Source: Acidimicrobiia bacterium | GTDB lineage: Bacteria > Actinomycetota > Acidimicrobiia > Acidimicrobiales > AC-14 | Direction of reading: 5' to 3' | DNA: 64,000 nucleotides | NCBI GenBank assembly: GCA_023265025.1 | Contig: JAHFUP010000001.1 | Span: 29,692-93,691 of the forward strand | Shown here: positions 7,027 to 15,837 of the stretch, piece after piece | How positions within the stretch are numbered: the first letter of the stretch is position 1 | Layout: each line of letters starts with the position of its first letter | The notes under the pieces: generated by a model | Told to the model about the DNA's origin: nothing | The model's database searches: none | Seen by the model: only the letters and a program-made list of their open reading frames with translations | Made by a program: the position numbers and the translations under genes

Positions 7027-8910
7027 CTAGATGTCGATGCCCAACCCGTCGAGCGCCGGGGGCTCGATCACGGGGGCGGCAGACGTGAGGTCGGGAGTAT
7101 GGGTGAGGCCGTGATCGAAGGCCCACCGTTGGGCGCCGGCAAGGTCAGGGTCGACGTGGGCTTTGACCAACTCCGTGTCCACGCTGTGCCCGAGATCGGT
7201 CGACCATTCCCGCACCGTGGACATGGTGGTGTCGAGATTGAGCTGGGCCAGGTAGGGATCGTCGACGAGCACGTGCTGGTAGGCCAGGGCCTCCAGTCGC
7301 TCGTCGAGCTCGGCCATCGCCGGCGCCGGGGGCAACCCGGCGGTCGGGTGCGGGAGGGGTTGGTCGACCGCACTGTCCATCCTCGCCACCGTCGCCGTTG
7401 TCCAATACGCCGTTGCCTGCTCAACGCGGGCCACGGTGGCGGCCGCCACCTGCGGGTCGTCCACCAGGACATGCTGGTACCGGATGGCTTCCAAGCGGTC
7501 GAGCAGGTCGGGTTTGGCCCATTCAGCGGCCACCTGCCGGGCGGCCGCCGCCTGCGCCTCCCGGAGGCCATCGTTGTCGAGACCAAGCGCCGCCCGTGGC
7601 TCCGGTGCCATGACCGGGCCCGCGGGGGTGTCGCCTCGCCGGCTAAGGGCCACGTAGACACCGGTCGAGGCATCGGTGGGCATGGCCGCGGCCAAGGTGC
7701 CGTCCGGCTCGCCGTGAGCCGCATAGAGCCCGTTTCGGGTCACAGGCTCGGGTTCCCGCACGGGCACGGCCGCCGCCGGCGGCGGGGAGGGGACGGCTGA
7801 GGGGGACGGGTCGACTGCCATTGATCGCTCCATTTCGGTTGTCGTCGTCGTTCGTGCCGCCATCGCCTCGGCCAGCTGCTCGCCGAAGCTCGGGCCGGCC
7901 AGCTGCTGCCAGCCGTTCAGATCGCCCGCCGCCACCGGCACCTCAAGGCGGCTGACCCGGTCGCCGGCCCCGCGCTCACCCAGCAGCTCCTGGAGGCGCT
8001 CGGCCCCGGCTTGGCCCGGCCCGTCGGCGTCGAAGGCCACCACCAGGCGCTCGGTTGGGAAGCGCTCCACCAGGTCGGCCGCCGCCCGCTCGTCGGGCAC
8101 CCCGGCGCCGAGCACGGCGGCCGCCCGGTAGCCGGCCTGGGCCGCCACGAGGGCGTCGGGTATGCCCTCGCTGACCACCACCACGCCGGGATCGGCGGGC
8201 GGCCGGGGCAGGCGGACCTCGGCGGTTCGGGGCAGGCTGCCCGCCAGGGCTGCGGAGGGGTTGTCGTACTTGTGGCCGTTGGGGCTGAGGTAGCGGCTTT
8301 GCAGATAGCGGGCCTCACCGTCCGGGCCCAGCACCGGTAGCACCACGGCGGGGCCGCCCCGGGGCAGTCCCCGGGGCCGGTCGAGGGTGGCGGGGCCGGG
8401 GTCGGCGCCGACGCGGTTGGCCCGCAGCACTTCCTCGCCCAGGCCCCGCTCGGCCAGCCACCGCTGCATGGGCCGGCCCTGCTCCGACCACAGGCGGGCC
8501 TCGGCGGCGGCCACGAAGCGCTCCACCTCGGGACTGGGGCGGCGCGGCGGCGGCGGTTCCGGGCGCTGGATGCGGGCGGTGCGAAGGGGGGCGATGGGCC
8601 GGTCCACTTCGGCCACGCCGGCCCGGCGGGCCAACAGCTCGATGGCCTCGGGGAAGCGCACGCCCTGGGTGGTCATCACCAGGTCGATCGCCGTACCGCC
8701 CGCTCCGCAGGAATGGCACCGCCAGCGCTCGTCGCCGTAGCCGGTGCGGAAGATGCTGACCGGCGGCGTCTTGCCCGTCTGGTTGCCGTGGCCGGGGTCG
8801 GGGCAGGGCCAGGTCGCGCCGGCGCCCCGGCCCTTGTGCGGGCCGACGAGCTGGTCGGCCAGCTCGGCCAGATCGGTGCGCCCAAGCACCTCGTTGCGGT
8901 CATAGCCCAT
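7027..8910 (-). CDS. DnaG-like DNA primase (CHC2 zinc finger + Toprim)
   Basis: With the ATG at 8910 (GGAGG 13 bases upstream) it is 627 aa. The N-terminus has a CHC2-type zinc finger, CPDPGH then WRCHSCGAGG, followed by a typical DLVM-FPEAIELLA helix. The Toprim domain shows VVVVSEGIPDALVA (metal-binding Glu) and VVAFDADGPG (DxD). There is no DnaB-like helicase; instead the last 200 residues carry two related segments, RLEAIRYQHVLVDDP and RLEALAYQHVLVDDP, about 80 residues apart. It would synthesise RNA primers during element replication or in the recipient after conjugation. It leads the minus-strand replication block, with nested inverted repeat copy B 31 bases upstream of its start. Frames upstream of 8910 run through that repeat and are not coding. 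Confidence 0.88.
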   Translation of the reverse strand: MGYDRNEVLGRTDLAELADQLVGPHKGRGAGATWPCPDPGHGNQTGKTPPVSIFRTGYGDERWRCHSCGAGGTAIDLVMTTQGVRFPEAIELLARRAGVAEVDRPIAPLRTARIQRPEPPPPRRPSPEVERFVAAAEARLWSEQGRPMQRWLAERGLGEEVLRANRVGADPGPATLDRPRGLPRGGPAVVLPVLGPDGEARYLQSRYLSPNGHKYDNPSAALAGSLPRTAEVRLPRPPADPGVVVVSEGIPDALVAAQAGYRAAAVLGAGVPDERAAADLVERFPTERLVVAFDADGPGQAGAERLQELLGERGAGDRVSRLEVPVAAGDLNGWQQLAGPSFGEQLAEAMAARTTTTTEMERSMAVDPSPSAVPSPPPAAAVPVREPEPVTRNGLYAAHGEPDGTLAAAMPTDASTGVYVALSRRGDTPAGPVMAPEPRAALGLDNDGLREAQAAAARQVAAEWAKPDLLDRLEAIRYQHVLVDDPQVAAATVARVEQATAYWTTATVARMDSAVDQPLPHPTAGLPPAPAMAELDERLEALAYQHVLVDDPYLAQLNLDTTMSTVREWSTDLGHSVDTELVKAHVDPDLAGAQRWAFDHGLTHTPDLTSAAPVIEPPALDGLGIDI

Positions 8911-8941
8911 GGCTCGACGTCCTCCGGAGAAGGCCTCCATC

Positions 8942-9025
8942 ACTCGACTGGTGTGCGGCGGAGCCAAACGCCACAAAGATTTCTGAGATTTCTTTGTGGC
9001 GTTTCCGGTTCTCGCACACCAGTCG
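8942..9025. repeat. Nested inverted repeat, copy B (loop inverted relative to copy A)
   Basis: Outer arms CTCGACTGGTGTGCG and CGCACACCAGTCG enclose inner arms AAACGCCACAAAGA and TCTTTGTGGCGTTT, which flank an 11-base loop TTTCTGAGATT. The loop is the exact reverse complement of the loop in copy A (AATCTCAGAAA), while the right spacer CCGGTTCT is in the same orientation in both. It lies 31 bases upstream of the primase start, in the divergent gap before the Tad operon. Confidence 0.9.
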
Positions 9026-9680
9026 GTAGGTAGCGGGGTCGCACCCCGGTCGAGAAAGGGGTTGAAACGGGCCATGGCTGGTGACGACGAGATGGTGGCC
9101 GGCGCCGGCCGAGTCCGATATTCTGCAAATCGGCTCGCGTCGCCGATCGGTGGTGCGACCGCCGCCTCGGCGACGGGCCCATCGGAGGACGGGGCGCCGC
9201 CAAGTCCTCCCTCCCAACCAGAAGGGGCGCGCACACTGTGGCGCGGGCGCCATCAGTTGTCGTCGACGCCGGCGGTTACTGATTGCGCTCGGCCGACGGC
9301 GCGGCGTGGTGTCGACCCTTGCGTTCGGAGGATGCAGATGGGACGATCCCGGGGCGAGACGCCTATCCGGGGGGCGGCCAGTGAGCGGGCTGAGCGGACG
9401 GACATCCGAAGTGGTGAGCTCCCGGGCGTAACCGTGCGGCAGGCCACTTCCCCCAACGCCGCAGTGGAGGGCGGGCCCGACCCGCGGCGCCGGCGAACGC
9501 GGCCCGCACATTCTCCGCGCAGCGTGGTGGCACTTCGCGATGCCGGCGACGCAACCGGCGCCCGGTGGGCCAGCGAGTGCGACTTGACGGCGCTCGGGAC
9601 GGCCGCCGCGACAGTGAGGGCCAGAACGACCCCGACGACGTCCACCGGGCTACGCCCGGCCTCATAGGAGGTTCACGACC
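9026..9680. other. Divergent intergenic region between primase and Tad operon
   Basis: About 650 bases without a credible gene; open frames on both strands are low-complexity Arg/Ala/Pro translations with no ribosome site. It must hold the promoter for the plus-strand Tad operon and probably part of the primase promoter. I see no clear -35/-10 pair. The final bases carry AGGAGG seven bases before the GTG of the CpaB gene. Confidence 0.5.
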
Positions 9681-10400
9681 GTGGCAACGACCGCCCCACC
9701 TGCGACTGCTCCGCCGCCGACGGCGACGGCTCGCCCGCTGCCCAAGCGGCGAGGAAGAAGCAAGGTCCCTACCCCTCTATGGGTCGCGGTGGTCGCCGGC
9801 CTGCTCGCCATGCTGGCGTTCCTGGTGGCGACGGGCGAGAGCGGGGGCAGACAGGTGGCGGTCGCCGCCCGGGAGCTGGCGGCCGGTGAGCAGCTTTCCC
9901 CCGGCGACTTCCGCTACATCAATGCCCGGCTGCCGGACGCCACGCTGAAGGCGATGCTGCGGCCCGCGGACGTCGCCGCCATCTCGGGCAAGGTGACGAC
10001 GCACTCCATCGCCGAAGGCGCGCCGGTCGCCCATGCTGACGTCGCCACCGCCGCGGCGCCGAACCAGCAGCGTTCAATGAGCATCCCGATCGACCCCTCC
10101 CATGCCGTCAGCGGCACCCTGGCGCGGGGCGACGTGGTCGACGTGGTCGACAGCTCGAGCGGGGAGTCCCTCTACGTGGTCACCGACGCCCGGGTGCTGG
10201 CCGTCGGCGCTCCCGAGGGAGGCAAGAGCCTCGCCGGTTCACCCGGGAAGTACGCGGTGACGATCGCCGTGGACGAACGGTCCGCCCTCCGGGTGGCCCA
10301 GGCCATCACCGGCGGCAAGGTCGATGTCGTTCGGGCCACTGGGGCGCCGCCGGCGTCGCCGTCCCCGGTGCCGACCACGAGCACGACCGTCCGGAGGTGA
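9681..10400 (+). CDS. cpaB: CpaB/RcpC-like SAF-domain Flp pilus assembly protein
   Basis: A 239-aa protein starting at GTG after a good AGGAGG site. A Pro/Ala/Thr-rich cytoplasmic N-terminus (1-35) precedes one membrane segment (about 37-53), then a SAF domain (VAVAARELAAGEQLSPGDF onward) and the periplasmic RcpC-type part (SIPIDPSHAVSGTLARGDVVDVV). In Tad systems CpaB/RcpC assists pilus assembly at the cell surface; in monoderm Actinobacteria, which lack a secretin, it is usually kept. It begins a tightly packed operon, with the next gene overlapping by 4 bases. Confidence 0.8.
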   Translation: MATTAPPATAPPPTATARPLPKRRGRSKVPTPLWVAVVAGLLAMLAFLVATGESGGRQVAVAARELAAGEQLSPGDFRYINARLPDATLKAMLRPADVAAISGKVTTHSIAEGAPVAHADVATAAAPNQQRSMSIPIDPSHAVSGTLARGDVVDVVDSSSGESLYVVTDARVLAVGAPEGGKSLAGSPGKYAVTIAVDERSALRVAQAITGGKVDVVRATGAPPASPSPVPTTSTTVRR

Positions 10401-11557
10401 GCGGCTTGGTGCCCGTGGCCTTTGCGGCCAGTTCCCATCCGTGGCAGCAGCGGCTCAACCGCCACCTGCACGCCTACTCCACCGACGTGCAGGTGGTGGC
10501 CATCGTGGCCGACCCCGGGGACCTGTGGGAGAGCGAATGGCGCGTGCTCGTCATCGACGCCGCCAGTCCATGGCTGACCACCGAGTTCTGTGAGGACGTG
10601 CATCGCCGGTCCCGGGGGATCGTGGCCATCTACGACCCCGGCGACGCCCGTCGCAAGCAGCGGGCCCTCGATGCGGGAGCAGACGTGCCGCTGGAGTGGG
10701 ACGCCGAGCCGGCGGAGCTGGTGGCCACCGTGCACGCGGTGGCAGCCCGCTGGCCACCGAGGGTGTGGGCCACTAGCCACCCCCGCCCGACGGCCCGTGC
10801 CGTCACCCGGCGCGGCGGCCCGATCATCGCCGTCGGCGGCCCGCCAGGGACGCGCCCGGAGCGAGTGGCGCTGGCCCTGGCCGGCGCCCTCGCCGGGGGG
10901 GAGCTGCCGGTGTGCGTGGTCGACGCCAACGAGGTTGACCCGTCACTGGCCGTGCGCCTGGGACTGCATCCCCAGCCCAACGTGGCCACCGCCGCCGCTC
11001 GGCCCAGCACCTGTCTCTCCGAGTTGGTGGCCGAGGACCTCCAGGAGGTGCCTGCTACGCGGGTGTGGGCGCTGGTAGGGCTGGCCGACCCCGCCCAGTG
11101 GAGCACGGTCACCGGCCAGGCGCTGCGGCGCACGGTGCAGGCCCTCGCCGAGGCCCACGCCTACGTCGTGGCCTTGGTGGGGCCCATCGTGGAGGACCAA
11201 CCCCGGTTCACCATGAGCCGTACTGCGCTCTCCATGGCCCAGGGCATCGTGGCCGTGGGAGAGGCGACCCCCCCTGGCATCGCCGCCCTGACCGGGTGGA
11301 TCGCCGACGCGGTGCGGACGTCCGAGGGGACGCCGGTCTACCCGGTGGCGGTCCAGAGCGACCTGTCGCGGTCACAGCGCGCCGACGTGGCCGAGGCGCT
11401 GGCCAAGGTGGCTCGACTGGCTCCGGGGCCGGGCACCGTGACGTTGCTGCCCGCACCGGGCCGGCGCGACCGTGCCCGGTCCTGGGACGGGCGGGTGGCT
11501 CCCGACCGCAAGCTGGCGGCCGCCGCCCGGGAGCTGGCTGCGCAGGTGCGGGCATGA
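10397..11557 (+). CDS. TadZ/CpaE-like protein with degenerate P-loop
   Basis: A 386-aa protein. The N-terminal part (1-125) resembles a receiver-like atypical domain (RVLVIDAAS, IVAIYDPGDARRKQRALDAG), followed by a MinD/ParA-type half beginning PIIAVGGPPGTRPERVALAL. This corresponds to a P-loop in which the GKT Lys-Thr is replaced by RPE, so ATP binding is doubtful. CpaE/TadZ proteins localise the Tad machine at the cell pole or membrane. Its GTG overlaps the previous stop by 4 bases and its stop overlaps the TadA start by 4. The assignment rests on fold-like pattern and position between cpaB and tadA. Confidence 0.65.
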   Translation: MSGLVPVAFAASSHPWQQRLNRHLHAYSTDVQVVAIVADPGDLWESEWRVLVIDAASPWLTTEFCEDVHRRSRGIVAIYDPGDARRKQRALDAGADVPLEWDAEPAELVATVHAVAARWPPRVWATSHPRPTARAVTRRGGPIIAVGGPPGTRPERVALALAGALAGGELPVCVVDANEVDPSLAVRLGLHPQPNVATAAARPSTCLSELVAEDLQEVPATRVWALVGLADPAQWSTVTGQALRRTVQALAEAHAYVVALVGPIVEDQPRFTMSRTALSMAQGIVAVGEATPPGIAALTGWIADAVRTSEGTPVYPVAVQSDLSRSQRADVAEALAKVARLAPGPGTVTLLPAPGRRDRARSWDGRVAPDRKLAAAARELAAQVRA

Positions 11558-12840
11558 CCGCGCTGGACATGGGGCCCGACCCCCTGGACCGCCTCTATGA
11601 CGATGTGGACCGGCTGCTGCTGGCCGAGAACATCAGCCCTCGCGACCGCGACGGCGTGGAGCGCGTCGCCGTGCACGCCGTCGGCGACTACCAGACCAAG
11701 GCGGGGCGCGGGGTCCACCCCCCGTTGGCCCATCCCGAGGTGACGGTCGCCGAGATCGTCTCCGACGTGTGCGACTACGGGGTGCTGGGGTGGGTGTTCC
11801 GCCAGGCCGGAGTCGAGGACATCACCATCCGGGGCTCCCGCATCCGCTACTTCCAGCACGGTCGGTGGAAGGCGCCCACCCTGCCGACCACCGAGCGTCG
11901 GAACCGCCACGTCATCATGCAGCTGATCGCCGATGCCGGCGTGCCCCTCGACCAGGAGCACCCTGTCGTCGACCGCGTGCAGATCCTCGACGGAGCCGGC
12001 CGCCTCGCCGCCGCCATTCCCCCCGTGGCCGCCGTCCTCGACGCCACCATTCGCCTCTATGTGGTGCGGGCGGTGTCGATGGACGACCTCGTGGAGTGGG
12101 ACATGCTCTCCCAGCCCGCCGCCGAGCTCCTCAGCCTGGACCTCAGGGCCAGGGGCGCGGTGATCATCAGCGGGGAGACGGGGGCCGGAAAAACCACGGT
12201 GATGTCCGGGTTGCTGTCGCGCGTCGACGCGTCCATGCGCCCGCTGCTGGTCGAGGACTACCGGGAAATTGACTTCCAGCATGACCTGGGGGGCGCGTTC
12301 CAGATCAAGCCCGGCCCGGTCGACGACCGGCCTGAGAGGTCCATCGCCGGCCTCCTGCGGTTCATGCTCGGGCTGCGCCCCGACCTGGTGGCTGTGGGCG
12401 AGGTAAGGGGCAGGGAGGCTTGGGACCTAACTGGAGCGGCTGGGGTTGGGGCGGGCTTCCTGGCGACCCTTCATGGTCCCGACGCCGAACGGGCCCTGGA
12501 GCGCCTGGCCCGCCTCAGCCGGGGCCACGCCGACCGACCCGAGCCCGAGGCCATCAGGGAGACGTTCAGCGATCTGTTGCACTTCGTGGTGCACTGCGAG
12601 CGTGGCATGTCGGTGGAGGGCAAGTACCTCCACCAGGTGACCCAGGTGCGCGCCGTGGTGCCCCCCCTCGAGGCCAGCCGGAGCTTCACCTCCGATCTCA
12701 TCTTCGAGCGCCCCGACGGCCTCGGCACCCCCATGCGGTGGACCAAGCTCGAGCCGCCGGCGCCGGTGGTCGATCGCCTCGAACGGCTGCTGCCGGCCGG
12801 GGTCCACCTGCGCGACGTGCTCGCCGGTACTCGGCCATGA
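11554..12840 (+). CDS. tadA: TadA/CpaF secretion ATPase
   Basis: A 428-aa hexameric secretion ATPase that powers Flp pilus assembly from the cytoplasmic face. After an N-terminal domain (ITIRGSRIRYFQHGRW, the CpaF winged part), Walker A is ISGETGAGKTTVM (about residue 205), the Asp box is LVEDYREI, Walker B is LVAVGEVRGREAW (about 278) and the His box is FLATLHG. The start is the ATG inside the ATGA overlap with the TadZ gene; longer frames upstream are shadows. The gene overlaps tadB by 4 bases. Confidence 0.92.
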   Translation: MTALDMGPDPLDRLYDDVDRLLLAENISPRDRDGVERVAVHAVGDYQTKAGRGVHPPLAHPEVTVAEIVSDVCDYGVLGWVFRQAGVEDITIRGSRIRYFQHGRWKAPTLPTTERRNRHVIMQLIADAGVPLDQEHPVVDRVQILDGAGRLAAAIPPVAAVLDATIRLYVVRAVSMDDLVEWDMLSQPAAELLSLDLRARGAVIISGETGAGKTTVMSGLLSRVDASMRPLLVEDYREIDFQHDLGGAFQIKPGPVDDRPERSIAGLLRFMLGLRPDLVAVGEVRGREAWDLTGAAGVGAGFLATLHGPDAERALERLARLSRGHADRPEPEAIRETFSDLLHFVVHCERGMSVEGKYLHQVTQVRAVVPPLEASRSFTSDLIFERPDGLGTPMRWTKLEPPAPVVDRLERLLPAGVHLRDVLAGTRP

Positions 12841-13706
12841 GGCTGCTCGGGGCGCTGGCCGCCGCGGTGTGTGTGTTCATGGTCGTCGGCTGGCGCGGGG
12901 GCCACCTCGACCGGTTCGGCCTCGGCGGCCAGCGGCGCAACCGCCTCTCCCGCCAGGCGTGGCTGGCCCAGGCCGGGCTGTCGGTCACGCCCGTGCAGTT
13001 CGCCGCCATCTCGGGGCTGAGCGGCCTGGCCGCCATGGCCCTGGCGTGGGCGGTCAGCGGCGCGCTGGCCATCGGCCTGGTGCCGGCCATCGCCGCCGGC
13101 TTCGCCCCCCGGCTTTGGTACGCCAAGCGCCGCAAGGCTCGCCTCAACGCCGTCACCGAGGCGTGGCCCGACGGCATCCTGCATGTGCTGGGCGCCCTCC
13201 GCAGCGGCCTGTCGGTGCACGGCGCCACCGTGGACCTCACCCTCTCCGGGCCGGGGGCGCTGCGCGAGGCGTTCGCCAACTACGAGGCGTGGGCCCGGGT
13301 GTCGAGCCCGGCGGCCGCCCTGGTCCGGGTGCGGGAGCAGCTGGCCGAGCCGGTGAGCGACAAGGCCATCGGAGTGCTGATCGAGGCCAACCGTCACGGC
13401 ACCGACGTGGCCCTGTCCATCCTCGCCGCGCTGGCCGAGGACATACGAGCGGACGAGCGGATAGGCCAGCAGATACGCCAGGCCCAGCAGGAGCCTCGAC
13501 TGACCGGGGCGATCGCCTTCGGGTTCCCGTGGCTGGCGCTGCTGTTCTCCTGCGCCGCCGCTCCCGAGGTGCGGGACTACTACGCGACCGGCGCCGGCCA
13601 CGTCGTCCTGCTGCTCGGCGCCGCGCTGTCGCTCTCCAACCTGGTGGTGATCCTGCGTCTGTCACGGGAGGATCCCGAGCCCCGTGTGGTCGGGGAGGCG
13701 TCGTGA
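12837..13706 (+). CDS. tadB: TadB-like inner-membrane platform protein
   Basis: A 289-aa type II secretion F-domain protein. An N-terminal hydrophobic segment (about 4-18) and a pair at 60-95 precede the cytoplasmic GspF-like helical domain (EAWPDGILHVLGALRSGLS and IGVLIEANRHGTDVALSI), with two more membrane helices near the C-terminus. It forms the membrane platform on which the TadA ATPase acts, paired with TadC. Its ATG overlaps tadA by 4 bases and its stop overlaps the tadC GTG by 4. Confidence 0.85.
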   Translation: MRLLGALAAAVCVFMVVGWRGGHLDRFGLGGQRRNRLSRQAWLAQAGLSVTPVQFAAISGLSGLAAMALAWAVSGALAIGLVPAIAAGFAPRLWYAKRRKARLNAVTEAWPDGILHVLGALRSGLSVHGATVDLTLSGPGALREAFANYEAWARVSSPAAALVRVREQLAEPVSDKAIGVLIEANRHGTDVALSILAALAEDIRADERIGQQIRQAQQEPRLTGAIAFGFPWLALLFSCAAAPEVRDYYATGAGHVVLLLGAALSLSNLVVILRLSREDPEPRVVGEAS

Positions 13707-14629
13707 TCGCACAGCGCATCCTCTTCGCCCTGCCCGTGGGCGTGTTCGCCGCGTCGGTGGTGCTGCTGTTCTGGCGGGTGCCACGCCGGCTCGGGCCACG
13801 CCTTGACCCCTACACCGTCGGCCAGCGCGTGCGCCTGGGGGAGCGGGACGCGGAGCTGGAGGTGCTGCTGCCGCCGCCGCCGGCCAACGCCTTCGCCCGC
13901 TTCTTCGGCCCCATGCTGCGTTCGGTCGAGGACCGGGTGAGCCGCTTCCTGGGCCACCGCGACGAGGCCGCCACGGCCCGGGCCCTCGAGCACGCCGGCC
14001 TCGACGATGTGACCCCCCGCCAGTTCCGCGACCAGCAGTTCGCCTTCGCCATGGCCGGCGTGCTCCTGGGGGTGGTGTGCGGCGTGCTGTCGGGCCCCCG
14101 TACGGGACTGATGATCGCCGCGTTCGCCGTGCCCATCGGGTTCATGCGCAAGCGCAACGCCCTGGAGAGGCTGATCAAGCTGCGGCGGGAAAGGATGCGC
14201 GCCGAGCTGTGGCAGGTGAACGGGCTGCTGGCCGTGAAGCTGCACGCCAGCCTCAACGTGCAGGCCGTCATCTCCGAGTTCGTGGCCGAGGCCCACGGCG
14301 AGATCGCCGACGAGCTGCGCCGCGTGCTCGTCGCCATCGAGACCGGTGCCGCCGGCGAGCGGGCACTGCGCGACCAGGCCGAGCGCACCGCCGAGCCGTT
14401 CGCCGCCCGGCTGTACCGGGTCCTGGCCGATGGCATCGAGAAGGGGGGCAACATCGCCCACGCCCTCCTGGACCAGGCATCCGACATCCGCCACGCCCAC
14501 CGCGACGACCGCCTGCACGCGGCCACCGTGCGCACCGTGGTCATGGCCGGGCCGTCGGTGCTCATGGCCGCCGTCATGATGCTGCTGGTCGGGGCTCCCG
14601 CCGTCAACCTGCTGTTCAACATCACCTAA
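13703..14629 (+). CDS. tadC: TadC-like inner-membrane platform protein
   Basis: A 308-aa partner of TadB with the same F-domain architecture: an N-terminal membrane helix (5-24), a helix pair near 115-150, a cytoplasmic domain with LWQVNGLLAVKLHASLNVQAV and IEKGGNIAHALLDQASDIRHA, and a C-terminal helix AGPSVLMAAVMMLLVGAP. The start is the GTG overlapping tadB by 4. It ends 25 bases before the pilin candidate. Confidence 0.85.
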   Translation: MIAQRILFALPVGVFAASVVLLFWRVPRRLGPRLDPYTVGQRVRLGERDAELEVLLPPPPANAFARFFGPMLRSVEDRVSRFLGHRDEAATARALEHAGLDDVTPRQFRDQQFAFAMAGVLLGVVCGVLSGPRTGLMIAAFAVPIGFMRKRNALERLIKLRRERMRAELWQVNGLLAVKLHASLNVQAVISEFVAEAHGEIADELRRVLVAIETGAAGERALRDQAERTAEPFAARLYRVLADGIEKGGNIAHALLDQASDIRHAHRDDRLHAATVRTVVMAGPSVLMAAVMMLLVGAPAVNLLFNIT

Positions 14630-14654
14630 TGCACACCGAAAGAAAGGGCTCCAA

Positions 14655-14867
14655 ATGAACGACATGCTGCTGAGGTTGTGGCTGGCCATCGACGGCCGGC
14701 TGAAGAAGGACGAGCTCGGCCCCGAGGCCGGGCTGTCGAACACCGTCGAGAACCTGCTGTGGGCCATGTTGGCCATCGCCGTCGTGGTGGCGCTCATCCC
14801 GACCGCCCGCGATCGCGTGGTCGACGCCGCCAACAACATCTTCGACCAGGTCGTCGACGCCACCTGA
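14655..14867 (+). CDS. Small single-helix protein, Flp-pilin candidate
   Basis: A 70-aa protein with a short charged N-terminus (about 25 residues, ending ELGPEAGLSNTVE), one hydrophobic helix LLWAMLAIAVVVALI and a short polar tail. Size, single helix and position directly after tadC fit the Flp major pilin. However, the standard G/XXXXEY cleavage motif is not clear; the nearest is a Gly followed by Glu six residues later. It has its own ribosome site, AAGGG, eight bases upstream. Confidence 0.55.
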   Translation: MNDMLLRLWLAIDGRLKKDELGPEAGLSNTVENLLWAMLAIAVVVALIPTARDRVVDAANNIFDQVVDAT

Positions 14868-14879
14868 GAGACGAACGGC

Positions 14880-15254
14880 ATGGTCAACGACGAGCGAGGA
14901 AGCGCCACGGTGCAGAACGTGGTCCTGGTGCCGACCATGTTCTTGTTCGTGTGCATGGTGCTGGTGCTGCTGCTCTGGGCCTACGCCCAGGGCGTGGTCC
15001 ATGCCGCCGCCGATCAGGCGGTGCGGGCGGGAAGCCGCATCGACGTCGACTCGGTGGGCACCTGCCAGGCCCGGGGCTTACAGACACTGGCCAACGCCCT
15101 GCCGGGCCTGGGCCCGGGCGACGTCACCTGCTCGGAGTCGGCCGGGGTGGTGTCGGTGAGCATCCGGCTACCGGTCACCGGCGGCATCCCGCCATTCCGC
15201 TCCTCCACCCTCACGGCCGACGCGTCGGCCCGCAAAGAGCTGGCGCCGGCTTGA
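14880..15254 (+). CDS. TadE/TadG-like pseudopilin
   Basis: A 124-aa protein beginning MVNDERGSATVQNVVLVP, a class III prepilin-like leader followed by one long hydrophobic helix and a small globular extracellular part with two cysteines. This is the TadE layout, in which a minor pseudopilin is cut by a prepilin peptidase and joins the pilus. The usual Glu at +5 is replaced by Gln/Asn. It lies 12 bases after the pilin candidate and begins a run of three pseudopilin genes. Confidence 0.65.
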   Translation: MVNDERGSATVQNVVLVPTMFLFVCMVLVLLLWAYAQGVVHAAADQAVRAGSRIDVDSVGTCQARGLQTLANALPGLGPGDVTCSESAGVVSVSIRLPVTGGIPPFRSSTLTADASARKELAPA

Positions 15255-15282
15255 TGCTCGACGCCTTCTCCGAGGGCCACCG

Positions 15283-15837
15283 ATGAGCCGCGCCCGACCG
15301 ACCGAGTTGGTGGCCCGCCCGGAGCGGCCGCGGCGGGACTGTCGTACGTGCACGCCACCGCCACCCGGTCATCTCCGGGCCGACCAGCTGTGGGCGTGGT
15401 TGCGGGCAACCGGGCTGCCCCCATTCCGTCGGCGTCAGGACGAGAAGGGGTCGATGGCGATCGAGTTCCTGCTGTGCCTGGCGCTCATCATCTTCCCCGT
15501 CATCGGACTGTCGGCCGCCGCCCTCAACTGGCCGGGGCGGCTGAACGCAGCGTCGGGAGCGGCCTACGAGGCCGCGCACTCGGTGGTGCATTCACCCGCC
15601 GCCGAGCCCGAGGACGGACGGGCCCGGGCAGTGGAGGTGTGGACCAACCATGGCTACGACACCGGCGACATCGAGGTGGCCTTCGAGGGCGACCCGACGT
15701 CGCGGGGCGGCATCTACAGGGCCACGGTGACGGTGGTGCTGCCGGCCATCGTCATCCCCGGCGTTGGTCGTATCGCCGGCGGCTCCGTCTCCCGTTCGCA
15801 TTCCGAGCGGGTTCCCGATTTCGAGAGCGTGTCGTGA
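15283..15837 (+). CDS. TadE-like pseudopilin
   Basis: A 184-aa protein. An Arg/Pro-rich leader of about 55 residues precedes EKGSMAIEFLLCLALIIFPV, a good TadE prepilin signal (Gly, then Glu at +5, then a hydrophobic helix), and a C-terminal domain with ARAVEVWTNHGYDTGDIEV. The leader is unusually long; an internal GTG or ATG nearer MAIEF could be the true start. It overlaps the next gene by 4 bases. Confidence 0.7.
   Translation: MSRARPTELVARPERPRRDCRTCTPPPPGHLRADQLWAWLRATGLPPFRRRQDEKGSMAIEFLLCLALIIFPVIGLSAAALNWPGRLNAASGAAYEAAHSVVHSPAAEPEDGRARAVEVWTNHGYDTGDIEVAFEGDPTSRGGIYRATVTVVLPAIVIPGVGRIAGGSVSRSHSERVPDFESVS

Noticed and set aside
8996..9667. A 223-codon plus-strand frame upstream of the Tad operon
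   Set aside because: It starts inside the nested inverted repeat, has no ribosome site and shows only low-complexity Arg/Ala/Thr composition.
9026..9680. A riboswitch or leader RNA upstream of the Tad operon
   Set aside because: No conserved aptamer-like elements or terminator hairpin could be recognised by eye.
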